Part shown: positions 9,876-20,405 of the stretch, piece by piece | Layout of the letters: the number at the start of each line of letters is the position of its first letter | Position numbering within the stretch: position 1 is the first letter of the stretch | Assembly (NCBI GenBank): GCA_964058805.1 | Contig: CAXKVV010000601.1 | Span: 1 to 38,242 of the forward strand | Source of the DNA: Schoenoplectus triqueter | Taxonomy: Eukaryota > Streptophyta > Magnoliopsida > Poales > Cyperaceae | Reading direction: 5' to 3' | Length of the DNA: 38,242 bases | Translations under genes and position numbers: made by a program | Notes under the pieces: generated by a model | Told to the model about the DNA's origin: nothing | Databases searched by the model: none | Seen by the model: only the letters and a program-made list of their open reading frames with translations

Positions 9876-11069
9876 TCATGTCAAAAAAATTACAAATATA
9901 TCATTTGACATTGTTAGCGATGCATCAATTTCTTCATAAAAAGTTATTGTCTATTCAAAATAACATATTAACTTATAAATTTAATTGACAATGACATGAT
10001 GCAGATATTAAGCAGGGACAGAGATAAGGGAGGGCTTGTCTTCCCAATATTATAGGAATTATATATCAACGTTAAAATTTATTAGATATTTTTATTTTAT
10101 CACATATACTAATCTCCTAATTTATTAATTTTAATACTCTAATAACATAAACCTATATCTCGATTCTCTTTATATTAAAATTTTGATTCCGGATGCTGAG
10201 GTAGCGGTTCTGGATACTTCGTCAAACAAAGAGGAGGACCTTGACTGTTCACCAACTCAGTAGCTATTATTTATTCACGGATAAAGGAGATGGATTGTGA
10301 CTCAAGCTTCAATAATCTGATTTTTAAGAGCCTAATGGGATATTGTCAGTAATTTTTAAAGTAAATTGCTGGCTTATAATATGAACCTCATCATTTTATC
10401 CTAAAATAATTTATCGTGTCATTGATATAGCGGTTGGCTCTGTTGGTTGTTAATTAGGGGTCGTTTTATTTTCGTTTATTGGAAATCTTAAAATAATCAT
10501 CAGTGGCGTTAAAGCAAAAGTCTGTGTTTAACTTTTTTCTGGATTTTTTTTTTATTTGCAAGTGGTAGTTTTATGGTTCTTTGCGTACCGAGGTGGGTGA
10601 CAACTACGGCAAAAAAAAAAAGTCAGAGATTTAGAGTATCAGTGGGTTTTGGCATACGACGCCCATAATTGAGTTTTTTTTAAGAAAAGTGGTTTAAAAA
10701 ATAAAGAAAAATATCTTTCTAAAAAAATATATAAATCGTCGTTATTTTTTAGGCAATATATGTGAAGTAGGGTTTCGATCCATATATGTGTGTGAGGATC
10801 ATTTGATTGACAGTGTCGATTCTTAAATAATTTACCATTATGAAATTATGACCTAATACTAATTATCATTATGTATGTAAGAAATATAATATTCTGTACA
10901 AGTATAGTAATCAATTAATATTTAACGTCGTCTATATCTAATTGTCTTAAAATAACACATAATTTGTCATATTATTTGATAACTTAACATCTGGAAAAAA
11001 AATCACTTTTATAATTTATAATTTTTTAAGTTTTTTAGTTACGTGTCTACAAATTCTTAATATATAAAG
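9876..11069. other. AT-rich DNA with one possible hAT-like end
   Basis: CAGGGACAGAGATAAGGGAG at 10013 resembles the end of the MITE at 37364 (CAGGGACAGACAGG). A matching right end (ATTTTGATTCCGG near 10180) is incomplete and no duplication is visible. A poly(A) run lies at about 10611-10621. No gene is seen in the rest. Confidence 0.35.
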
Positions 11070-11457
11070 AAGGTTAAACTTTTAAGTTTTTCAAGCATAT
11101 CACATTATCATTTTTCTCCACCATTAATTTAACTTAAATCTTTTCATCTTCTTCAATCCAAAGGTTAATATAAAATAGTTTTTCTCTCCTCATTTAAAGT
11201 AATGTGTATAATATACTTAATGTGAAAATTAAATATTAAAATGATCTAACTTTTTATATGACTCTTTATAAATTATTATGTATTTAATTATATTAAATAT
11301 TTATTACAATAATAATTATTATTGTTATTATTTAACATTTAAAAATATTGTGTCTAAATTGTCTTCAATATAAATTTTATTAAATATATTTAAAATTTTA
11401 TATCATGAATTATTTATTTGAGTACTAGTCAGAGCAAACCTGAATTATAACCCTAAT
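11070..11457 (-). repeat. Dispersed repeat, family D, copy 2 (inverted)
   Basis: Reverse complement of 4612-4975 over nearly its whole length, ending ATAACCCTAAT against the TTAGGGCT start of copy 1. No coding frame. Confidence 0.7.
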
Positions 11458-11696
11458 GAAAAAAAAATACTAGTATTGACTTGTTGAGAATAGGTTTCAA
11501 ACTTTTTAAAAACGTGTCGCTATATATGTTCTGCAATTAATTTCAAACAGTAGGTGTCAAAGGAATATTTGTGCATATGTACATACGATTTGCTCTCGAG
11601 AATTAGCTGCATTTTTTTCTTTGATTTATAATATTAATATATTTTTTCTTTATTTTTTTTGAACTAATTCGATTATATATATAACTATATATATAT

Positions 11697-12080
11697 ATAG
11701 CTATGCTATTATTAATCGTAAATTATAAAATATTTTTATACTTTACATCATATCTCTCTTTTTGAATCCAAAATATCGATTCAACTGTTGAAAGTGTTCT
11801 CCATATTAAAATATATTTGGAGATTAAATTTTATATATTTAAAAAAAATCTATTTTTATGGGTAGAAAATGTATTGAGTTTATAATTTTCAATAATAATG
11901 ATTTTTTAATCCTAAAAATAGAAATAATTTTCTAAAAAATATAAATTTTGATATCGTAGTAATATTTTAATATGAAGAATACTTTGAATGATTGGATTAA
12001 TATTTTGAATTAGGAAATAAGGGATACAACGCGAAGTACAAAAGTATTTTGTACTCCATGATGAATGGTAGCATAACTAT
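11697..12080. mobile_element. Family B MITE, copy B1
   Basis: The ends ATAGCTATGCTATT and GGTAGCATAACTAT are inverted, and the arms stay complementary to the centre (CTCCATATTAAAATAT pairs with the ATATTTTAATATGAAG side). It is preceded by a TA run. Non-coding, 384 bp. Confidence 0.65.
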
Positions 12081-12110
12081 TTATTTTATCTCTCTCTCTA
12101 TATATATATA

Positions 12111-12510
12111 GTTAGACTATTGTGAAAACATTTGTATTTTGAGCCCAAGTGCATATGGCTCAAATTTTATCGTAACACGTCCGAAATTTAAAATCATTCT
12201 CATTAAATTCTTAATATAAAAATATTGAGGGATACAAAAATTTGGGGTACTTTGAGTTTTCTAAATATTTGTTTTGGATTTTTAAAAATTAGCAACAATA
12301 ATTTAATATTTTATTATTATTTTAGTGCTGATTTTCAAAAATCCAAAACAAATACTTAGAAAACTCAAAATACCCCAAAATTTTGTATCCCTAAATATTT
12401 TGATATGAAGAATTTAATGAGAATAATAATTTAAAATTTCGGACGAGTCAATAAAATTTGAGTCATATGCACTTGACCTCGAAATACAAACGTTTTCACA
12501 ATAGTCTAAC
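12111..12510. mobile_element. Foldback MITE, family A, copy 2
   Basis: A 400-bp near-palindrome from GTTAGACTATTGTGAAAAC to GTTTTCACAATAGTCTAAC. Each arm is about 180 bp and includes GGGATACAAAAATTTGGGGTA, with a short ATTTTATTATTATT loop. No coding capacity. No clear duplication flanks it; it sits between two family B copies. It could form a long hairpin RNA if transcribed. Confidence 0.85.
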
Positions 12511-12511
12511 T

Positions 12512-12895
12512 CTATGATGCTTCGCGAAGTACAAATGTCAGGTGTTTTGTGTTAGTATCTTGAAATTGAGAGTCCAAATGACTAATCTCAACCATTGAAT
12601 ATTATTTTCATATTGAAATATCCTTGGTGATCAAATTTTATATTTTTTAAAATATTTTGCTATTTTTAGATGGGTATAAAATTTATTGATCTAACGATTT
12701 ATGCACCGTCCAATATTAGTGATTTTTCATACATCTAAAAAATAACAACAAAATTAAAAATATATATTTTTTGATCTTCAAATATATTTTAATATAAAGA
12801 TCATGTTCAATAGTTTGAATCGGTCGTTTGAACATTCAAATTCTTAATAATGAAAGCAAAACATAAAGGATTTTTTACTTCATAAAATACCATAG
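12512..12895. mobile_element. Family B MITE, copy B2
   Basis: The ends are CTATGATGCTTCGCGAAG and the inverse ...ACTTCATAAAATACCATAG. The centre carries the family pattern AGATGGGTATAAAATTTATTG facing CATCTAAAAAATA. It lies two bases after the family A element and ends just before the LTR at 12914. Confidence 0.75.
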
Positions 12896-12913
12896 CCTCA
12901 ATATATATATATA

Positions 12914-14076
12914 TAATAGCCATAAGATGGTGGTATTAAATGTCAAAAATAGTGTAAGAATGTAAAGAATCTAAGGTAGAAATGTATATACCGATTTGGG
13001 GCTTAGTGCTCAAGTGTAATGGCAGCGAAATATAATTTAATGCAATTCAATTCTCACAAGAATATAGCAATCAAAGAAATATGAGAATAGAAAAGAAAAG
13101 AACAAACAAGAACACAAGATGTAACGTAGTTCGAATTAAAAATGCCTACGTCTTCGGGACCCTCAACCTCAAACAAGTGAGATTGAGCCGATATACTAAA
13201 AATAGTTTTATACTTGTAGAACTTGGTCCCTTACACAAAAATGGACTGCCAAGCCTATCAGTAACTAGAGTGACAACACACTTAAAAATAAGAAGTGAGT
13301 GACAACACACTCAAAAATGTGAGCACTACAACTCAAAAAGGATGAGCACTATAGCTCAAGAAAATGTTTATAAGAAGATCACGAATGATCAAGTTGGGAG
13401 AATATAGAGAAACTAGATTGAACTTAAACAAGAATTTGGCTAATTGAGTATTTCAATCTCTTGAATTATCTTTCACACTATGTATATAGCTAGTAAGCTC
13501 ACTAGAGTAATGATTTTGCTAGATGGATCTTATATAATTTCAGTGAGAGAGGTGATCCTTTTAAAATAACTGAATAAACTATTTTTCGGCTAGAACCATT
13601 ATAACGGTTTGGAAATCGTTATAACAGTTTAGAAAGAATAGCTGTTGGATCAATTGAGCGAAACATTATAACGATTCATTGAATCATTATACATTTCATG
13701 AATCGTTGTAACGATTACTGAATCATTACATAACGATACACTCTGGTTTCTATGAATATTTTTCTGCCTTAGAATATTTTTGAGTATTGAGATGAACCGT
13801 TATAACGATTACTAAATCGTTATAACGATTCACTAGGCATAAGCATTTTTCTCTGTTGTTTAAGCTTAATTTATCTTGACCAATTCAACCCAGATTGAGT
13901 CTAACTAAAACTAAGCCTAATGCAATCTTGATCAAGCTCTTGTATCCCATTAGTCTTGGTTCTTGTGCACTAATTTATTTGCATGTTAATTCATGCATAA
14001 AATTTAAACAAGGAAAATTATAAAATTTAAGATTGTTTTGCAAATTGACAAATCAAAGAAGATTTTTAGTGTAACA
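12914..14076 (-). repeat. 3' LTR of the gag-only element
   Basis: About 1,163 bp. On the minus strand it starts TGTTACACTAAAAATC directly after the PPT and ends ...CACCATCTTATGGCTATT, where the terminal CA is mutated compared with CTATCA in the other copies. It carries AACCGTTATAACGGTT-type palindromes at 13585-13840, GTGACAACACACTCAAAAA repeats at about 13268-13345 and a TATA-like GCTATATACATAG near 13480-13490. The 73-codon frame at 13081-13302 lies within it and is not called. Confidence 0.85.
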
Positions 14077-14090
14077 ATCTCTCCCTTTTG
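14077..14090 (-). other. Polypurine tract of the gag-only element
   Basis: On the minus strand this reads as a purine-rich stretch, AAAAGGGAGAGAT, just before the TGTTACAC start of the 3' LTR. That is where plus-strand DNA synthesis of an LTR retrotransposon is primed. Confidence 0.7.
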
Positions 14091-14399
14091 TCGATTTGGA
14101 AAACATGCATGGGTGCATATAATATTTGATATGTGGATTTCACCAAAAAACTTCCCCCTTCTTTTTGGAAATCGGGCAAAAAGGTGCAAATAAAGAATTT
14201 ATTTCAATTAACTCTATCTAAATTGATTGCTCTCCCTTAATGTATGCACCGTGTATAAAATAAAGAATTTTAAAATACTTCCAAACAAAAAAATATAATT
14301 CATTAAACAAAAATTAGCTAACTCCCCCTAAATATGTTGCATATATGGTTTGAAAGGAAGATTGAGCATTGAGGTCTCTAATTTTTAATTTTAGGAACT

Positions 14400-16469
14400 C
14401 AAACAACATTTGTGATGTTATTTTCCTTTTTAAATTTGCAATCAAGTGAGATATGACCAATATGACAATAATAATTACAAAATACACATGTTTGAGACTT
14501 CTTACTATCTTTAACAAATGTATTTTTGTAGCTTTATTCTAATTCTTGAATTTGAGTCTTGGGTTTTTCTTTAAAAATATTTTTATGTTTTTGAAAAATA
14601 ACATGTTTATGCTCATATCTTTGAGCTTTGATTTGAAAATCATTTTGATTTTTAAACTTATAAAATCATCTATCGGGTCCTTTAAAATATAATTTGTTTG
14701 ACCAATTAGGATTGAAAAATATAGCATTGTTGCTTTAAAAATTCTTTTGTCCTTTGTTAATTTTTTTTATCAAATTTCTTATATTGAAATACATAATTAT
14801 ATTTCTTATTGAAGAATTTAGCATTAGTAGATTTCATAATTTTTACATTTGACCCTTGACCTTGTTTCTCTTTTGATTTAGGATAATTTAAAGTCTTAGA
14901 AGATTTCTTATATTCAAGACCCGACTTGTTGTTAGGCCTTTGAACTATAGCCTTGTCTAAATCCATTGAAGTGATGTTTGTTAAAGTACATGAGGATTTT
15001 AGTGTCCTATTTTCAGTTTCTAAAGTTTGCACTATCACTTTTAATGTTATAATTTCACCTAAGTGTATTTGACAATTTTTTTTCAGATTTTACAATTTAG
15101 ACTCATAAGATTGAACATTTAACTCAAACTCTGAAATTTTATTTTTAAGTCTCTCAATTATCTCTTGTTGAGAAGATGAATCATGAATAGGACTTTCTAA
15201 ACTAGATAAAAAAGATTTAATTTCAGCCTCATCATCAAAATTATTTATATTTTCAACACAAAATTCATCATTCTTAATAAAATTATCATCACTATCATCT
15301 CAAGTGGATATAGTGCAAGGTACTACTTGATTGTGCAATTGAAATTCTTGAGAAAATTGTACCTTAGGTGAAAATGAGTTCATCTTCATATTCTTGGATA
15401 TGACAATATCATGTATGACCTCCAATGTGCACAAGTCGGTGATGTTGTTTCTTGCTACAATCTCGTCAACATCTACTATGGGTGAGCTCTCCTTTACTTA
15501 TGCAATTAGAGCAAGATTGAGTGAATTTTTTTCATCATTTTTTCTGTTAACATGGTTGTTTGTAGCTAGCATAGCATCAATTCTCTGAAAGTTTTGTTTC
15601 TTCTTATGTGGAAAGATCAAGGAACAATCGTGTGTTGTGTGACATTCCTTATGGCATGAGAAGTATATGCACGTCATTCCTTTCTCATCTCGCTCTATAT
15701 TGTGCTAATTCTCTAGATTTAGCATTCTTTCAAATATTTTCGTGATGATTTGATCGTTCATAGAAGATGAGCTAGATGATGTCTTGCTCGAATAGTGGTG
15801 CGATGAAGATTTTTGAGCTTGAAGTGCGATTCCTGGTGTGAGCTATCCGTTTTGTCGTAGCTTCTCCTCGAAGCATAGAAGATGAGTGAACACTTCTTCA
15901 TGTATAAATTCGCTAAGAGAACCTTGCATTGTCTCTAGAGTGCTTATCATGCTCTCCCATCTTGGTCTTCTCATCATTGCTCTAAAAATCTTGCCTACAA
16001 TCTTAGAGTTAGATAAGGATTCTCCAACTTCATCAAATTCATTTAGAATATACATTAATCTTGAATACATATTCTCAATTGACTCTCTTTCTTGTATACA
16101 AAAAATTTTAAATTCGGACTCTAGACCCATTAGTTTTGTTCTTTTCATTTGAGAGTTGCCCTCAAATCTATTCAATAGAGTCTCCCACATTTCACTAGCA
16201 ATTTCGGTAGTACCAAATAATATAGCAATCTTTTCACTAACCGAATTTAAGATAACATTGACGGCATAATCGTTTTGAGATTTCAGTTCTTTGGTCTTTT
16301 GTGTCAATGTGAGGTTGCTAGGATCATAATGTGATACATAAACATATTGGACAACATCCTAAAGGTCTAGTATGTTGTGGTAGTTCACCATACATTTCTT
16401 CCAAAAGCTGAAACTTTTACAATTAAGACCTAGAGATGGGGGTTATTTTACTTGCATCAAAGAAGTCAT
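14400..16469 (-). pseudogene. Decayed gag of the gag-only element
   Basis: The frame starts at an ATG near 16469 and reaches FWKKCMVNYHNILDL, a copia Gag N-terminal pattern, but is broken by a TAA a few codons in and a TAG after LDL. The longest open piece (15843-16307, 154 codons) matches the UBN2/retrotrans_gag type: AxxMWxxLxxxFEGN, LxSEFxxFxxxExESI, MYxRLxxILNEF, SxxKIVxKIFRAM, RWESMISTLE. Downstream pieces show a Cys/His motif (CHKECHTTHDC, about 15610-15650), a Leu/Asn-rich coiled-coil-like stretch near 15000-15180 and a second Cys/His motif (about 14440-14490). Many stops and shifts separate these pieces, so no intact Gag can be made. Confidence 0.75.
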
Positions 16470-16518
16470 ATTAGACCAAAAATACCATAAATAAAGCAAT
16501 TAAAATTGAGCTCCTACT

Positions 16519-16529
16519 CTAATACCACT
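16519..16529 (-). other. Primer binding site (initiator tRNA-Met type)
   Basis: TGGTATTAGAG on the minus strand lies a few bases inside the 5' LTR end (CTATCA). It matches the common copia PBS TGGTATCAGAG with one change. Confidence 0.75.
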
Positions 16530-16530
16530 T

Positions 16531-17545
16531 TGATAGCCCTAATATGGTGGTATTAAAGGTCAAAATAGTGTAAGAATGTAAATAACCTAAGGTATAAATG
16601 TATATACCGATTTGGGACTTAGTGTTAAAGTGTAATGGCAACGGAATCAATTTAATACGATTCAATTCTCACAAGAATATAGTAATCAAAGAAATGTGAT
16701 AATAGAAAAGAAAAAAACAAACAAAAACACAAAATGTAACATTGTTCTGCTTAAAAATGCCTACGTCTCCGGGACCCTCAACATCCAACAATTAAGATTG
16801 AGCCGATATACTAAAAATAGTTTTGCACTTGTAGAACTTAGTCCCTTACACAAAAATATGCTGCCAAGCCTATCGGTAACTAGAGTGACAACACACTCAA
16901 AAAGTGTGAGTGACGACACACTCAAAAATAAAAAGTGAGTGACAACACACTAAAAAAGGTGAGCACTACAGCTCAAAAAGGATGAGCACTATAGCTCAAG
17001 AAAATGTTTACAAGAAGTTCACGAAGGATCAAGTTGGGAGAATAGAGAGAAGCTAGATTGAGCTTAAATAAGAATTTAGCTAATTGAGTGTTTCAATCTC
17101 TTGAATTATCTCTCTCACTATGTATATAGCTAGTAAACTCATTAGAGTAATGATTTTGCTAGATGAATCTTATATAATTTCAGTGAGAGAGGTGATCCTT
17201 TTAAAATAGATATTCTGAAATAACTGAAGAAACTATTTTTCGGCTTGAACCGTTATAACGGTTTGAAAATCGTTATAACGGTTTAGAAAGAATAGCCGTT
17301 GGATCAATTCAGCTGAAACGTTATAACGATTCATTGAATCATTATACGTTTCATGAATCGTTGTAACGATTACTGAATCATTACATAACAATACGCTTTG
17401 GTTTCTATGAATATTTTTCCGCCTTAGAATATTTTTGAGTATTGACATGAACCGTTATAACGATTCACTGAGCATAAGTATTTTTCTCTGTTGTTTAAGC
17501 TTAATTTATCTTGACCAATTCAACCCAGATTGAGTCTAACTAAAA
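16531..17545 (-). repeat. 5' LTR of the gag-only element, truncated
   Basis: Parallels 12914-13913 throughout but stops after GATTGAGTCTAACTAAAA at 17545; the ~160 bp that would form its 5' end are missing. It has the palindromes at 17245-17470, a TATA-like site near 17140-17150 and three GTGACRACACACT units at about 16885-16960, against two in the 3' LTR. The short frames at 16696-16938 and 17233-17448 lie inside and are not called. Confidence 0.85.
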
Positions 17546-17740
17546 TTTGATTCATAAGCAAAATTGATATTTTAGCTATTTTAAATTTTATGTGAGAAGA
17601 ATTTGGGCAGAAGAATAATAAAATAATAAATTAAAACCAGAGCGTATCGTTAAATAATAAAATAAAATCTGGGCAGAAGAATTTTTTTTGTTGTTTAAGC
17701 TCAATTTATCTTGACCAATTCAAACCAGATTGCTCAATAT
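17546..17740. other. Scrambled filler with LTR fragments in both orientations
   Basis: Where the truncated LTR stops, short LTR pieces recur out of order. AAACCAGAGCGTATCGTTA near 17635 is inverted relative to the LTR, TTGTTTAAGCTCAATTTATC... at about 17690-17730 is direct, and CTGGGCAGAAGAAT occurs twice nearby. This looks like templated patching at a broken end. Confidence 0.55.
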
Positions 17741-18040
17741 TTTTTTATTAAAATCTTATGGGATATTAAATTTTATTATTTTTTGAGATTTTTAACTATT
17801 TTAAATTATATTTTAAAGAGTAAATAAGACGAGACCATTTTTATGTTGCACAAGACTATTTTTAAAATCATTTAGAAAATAGCTAGAGAACAAAAAAAAT
17901 AATTAAATTTAATACCCATAAAATTTTGACAGAAGTAAATTATTGAGTAATTTAGATTAACCGTTTGAACTATTAATACATTATATTTGATGTCAAAGTA
18001 AAATTAGTTTTTTTTTGTAAAGCACCATAATTCATTTTTC
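17741..18040. other. AT-rich DNA, trace of a family B end
   Basis: Only the final GTAAAGCACCATAA near 18017 resembles a family B terminus. No gene is seen. Confidence 0.4.
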
Positions 18041-18041
18041 T

Positions 18042-18082
<41 letters not shown>

Positions 18083-18438
18083 GTTATGGTGCTTCACAAA
18101 GCACAAAATCTTCTGTGTTTCGCGTCCGTATCTCAAATTTAAAAGTTCAAATGGTTGATTCAAACCGTTGAACATAATCTTTATATATTTTTTGGAATTT
18201 TTTCTATTTCTTAGATGGCTATAAAATCGCTAGTTTTGGATGGTGCAGAAATCGTTATATCAATAACTTTTGTACCCATTTAAAAAATAGCAAAAAATTC
18301 AAAAAATATATTTTTTTTATCTTCAAAGATATTTCAATATTAAAATCATGTTCAATAGTTTGGATCGACCGTTTAAATTTTCAAATTTGAGATACGGACA
18401 CGAAACATAGAAAATTATGTGCTTCACGAAGCACCATG

Positions 18439-18508
<70 letters not shown>
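18041..18508. mobile_element. Family B MITE copy B3 with mirrored microsatellite flanks
   Basis: The core 18082-18440 runs from GGTTATGGTGCTTCACAAAG to CTTCACGAAGCACCATGCC and its arms are inverted. On the left it is preceded by (TA)n then (AG)n (18041-18083), and on the right followed by (TC)n then (TA)n (18441-18508). The inverted symmetry therefore continues through both microsatellites. Non-coding. The open frame at 18323-18538 is a product of these repeats. Confidence 0.8.
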
Positions 18509-18514
<6 letters not shown>

Positions 18515-18522
18515 GTGTAAGG

Positions 18523-18917
18523 CTATGGTGTTATGCAAAACATAAAAATTTTTGTATTTCGTGTTCGTATCTCAAATTTGAAAGTCCAAATGACTGATCC
18601 AAATAGTTGAATATGATCTTCATATTGTAATATTTTTGGATATTATATTTTATATTTTTCGAAAATTTTTGCTATATTTGAAATGGGTACAAAGTTTGTT
18701 GATCTAATGATTTTTGCATCATCCAAAATTAGTGATTTTGTATCCATCTAAAAAATAGCAAAAAATGTTAAAAAATATTAAAAAAATGTTAAATTTGATC
18801 TTCAAAGACATTTCAATAAGAAGATCATGTTCAACGTTTTGGATCGATCGTTTGGACTTTTAAATTTGAGATATGGACAAGAAGTACGAGAGTTTTTGTG
18901 CTTTGTGAAACACCATA
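18523..18917. mobile_element. Family B MITE, copy B4
   Basis: CTATGGTGTTATGCAAAACA at the left faces GTGCTTTGTGAAACACCATA at the right; the centre shows GAAATGGGTACAAAGTTTG facing CATCTAAAAAATAGC. A TA run follows. Non-coding. Confidence 0.75.
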
Positions 18918-18933
18918 TATATATATAGTCCGA

Positions 18934-19205
18934 CTATGGTGCTTTGCAAAGTACATGTGTTGTGTGTTTTGCGCTTTATTTTTAATTTTAAGTCAGAAAC
19001 AATCGATCCGAACCGTTCAATCTAATATTCATATCAAAATTTATTAGTAAACCAAATTTTATATTTTTTTTTACATGCGTTGTGTGCTTCGCGAAGCATC
19101 TAACCTCTCGTACTTCGCGTCCGTATCTCGAATTTAAAAATTCAAATTGCCGATCCAAACCATTGAATATAATCTTTATATTAAAATATCTTTGAAGATC
19201 AAACG
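18934..19205 (+). mobile_element. Family B MITE fragments B5 and B6
   Basis: Two left-arm fragments lie in tandem. One starts CTATGGTGCTTTGCAAAGTAC at 18934. The other includes the full terminal palindrome (GTGCTTCGCGAAGCAT near 19085) and a CGTACTTCGCGTCCGTATC segment, and ends near 19205. Right arms are missing. Confidence 0.6.
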
Positions 19206-19635
19206 GAGCCTGATACCCTTGAGGTACTTGAACAGTGGTTATGATTTTAATGAGATTATAGCAAAGCATTTCAAATTTGTATTAAGAGAGAGAGAAACAT
19301 AGCCTCTTGACCAACTCTGTTTTGCCATTTTTAATTTTTGATCAACTTTTTCGGCTATTTGTCTCCTCGAGATCGACTAATTATTTTGACACCCAAAGCG
19401 CGAGCAAGCAATTAAATGAAGGGCCAATATCTTCTCCTTGATCTTCAATTGATGTTATTCAGACACCCATCTTCCACATTCCACATGTCGTCTATCTAAC
19501 ACCAAAGTCAAGCAACGATCCTACCTTTACGGTAGTTCATAATGCATGCACAGTTTTCCCTGTTGCATTATTGGCCTATCTTATTTCTTCTTGTACTCTC
19601 AGTTCTAAATATGGTCCATCTATTTATAGATCTGT
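19206..19635. other. No gene seen
   Basis: Less AT-rich sequence without a supported coding frame. The minus-strand frame at 18988-19269 lies mostly in MITE fragments. Confidence 0.5.
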
Positions 19636-19820
19636 TCTTCTATTTATAGATTAATAGTGATTCAAACTTCATGCATTTTCATTATCATTTGATAATTCAT
19701 CAATGACCATCAAAATATTATATAATTTATAATGATTCTAATTTAACGATCTTTGATGGAGTATCAAATGATAATGAAATTATATAAAATTTAAACCATC
19801 ATTAATCTATAATTAGAAGA
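19636..19820. mobile_element. Small foldback element, family C
   Basis: TCTTCTATTTATAGATTAAT at the left is the near inverse of ATTAATCTATAATTAGAAGA at the right, and ATTATCATTTGATA faces TATCAAATGATAAT further in. It is 185 bp and non-coding. A half copy (TTTCATTATCATTTGAT) lies near 30857. Confidence 0.65.
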
Positions 19821-19834
19821 ATATATTTAAAAGC

Positions 19835-20405
19835 TTTTTAATTTTTAAGTTTTTTTCTATTTATTTAAAGATCTATTGTTAAGATTATCAAAATAACAAT
19901 TGTCAAGTGATCCCTTCTCATAAAAAAATGTATGGCATTCTCAAACAGATAGAATAAATTAAAATAAATTATATTGATGAAATAAAAAAAAAGAGATTGA
20001 TGAAACAGAGAAGTCATAATGAGCATGCAAAATTGTCCTGAAACATATTGATATATATGAATTAAGTTATTTTTTGTTATATTTAAATTATTTTTTCTGC
20101 TAATATAAAGAATGAAAAGTGAGTTACCTGTCATTTTGTTGATTTAAACCAAATCTGATTCTTAATAACCGAGACATTTTACTTGTTATCATAACTAATT
20201 TAAATATCTCACAGCTCACAAGGACATAGCTAAAGGTGGGGATCCCTGACAATGGGTTATTTCGACAACTAACTCATAAATAAATATAAAATAAGTGAAT
20301 ATATTTATAAACTATTTTTTATTTTTAACCCTTTTATATTTATTTAAAAGTTTATTTTCAAGATTGTCAAAATAACCTTATTGTCAAGTGACCCTACCCA
20401 TAACT
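19835..20405. repeat. Dispersed 70-bp repeat, two copies
   Basis: ATTTATTTAAAGATCTATTG...TTGTCAAGTGATCCC at 19855-19915 resembles 20335-20400. A third copy is near 30925-30992 next to the family C half copy. The motif probably marks the end of an old repeat family. The frame at 19865-20134 overlaps copy one and is not called. Confidence 0.5.

Larger units (their letters stand above)
12914..17545 (-). mobile_element. Gag-only LTR retrotransposon (TR-GAG-like), 5' LTR truncated
   Basis: Two direct LTR copies flank a 2,454-bp interior. On the minus strand the order is 5' LTR (16531-17545, truncated), PBS (TGGTATTAGAG), gag with zinc-knuckle-like motifs, PPT (AAAAGGGAGAGAT) and 3' LTR (12914-14076). 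No protease, integrase, RT or RNase H motif is found between gag and PPT, so the element could only have moved with enzymes from an autonomous relative. Elements with LTRs and gag alone are known in plants as TR-GAG; an internal deletion of a full copia element is the alternative. No target duplication can be checked because the 5' LTR is cut. A third LTR of this family is at 34908-36072. Confidence 0.75.

Noticed and set aside
18323..18538. Frame with IYIYIY and RERERE runs
   Set aside because: A direct translation of TA and TC microsatellites.
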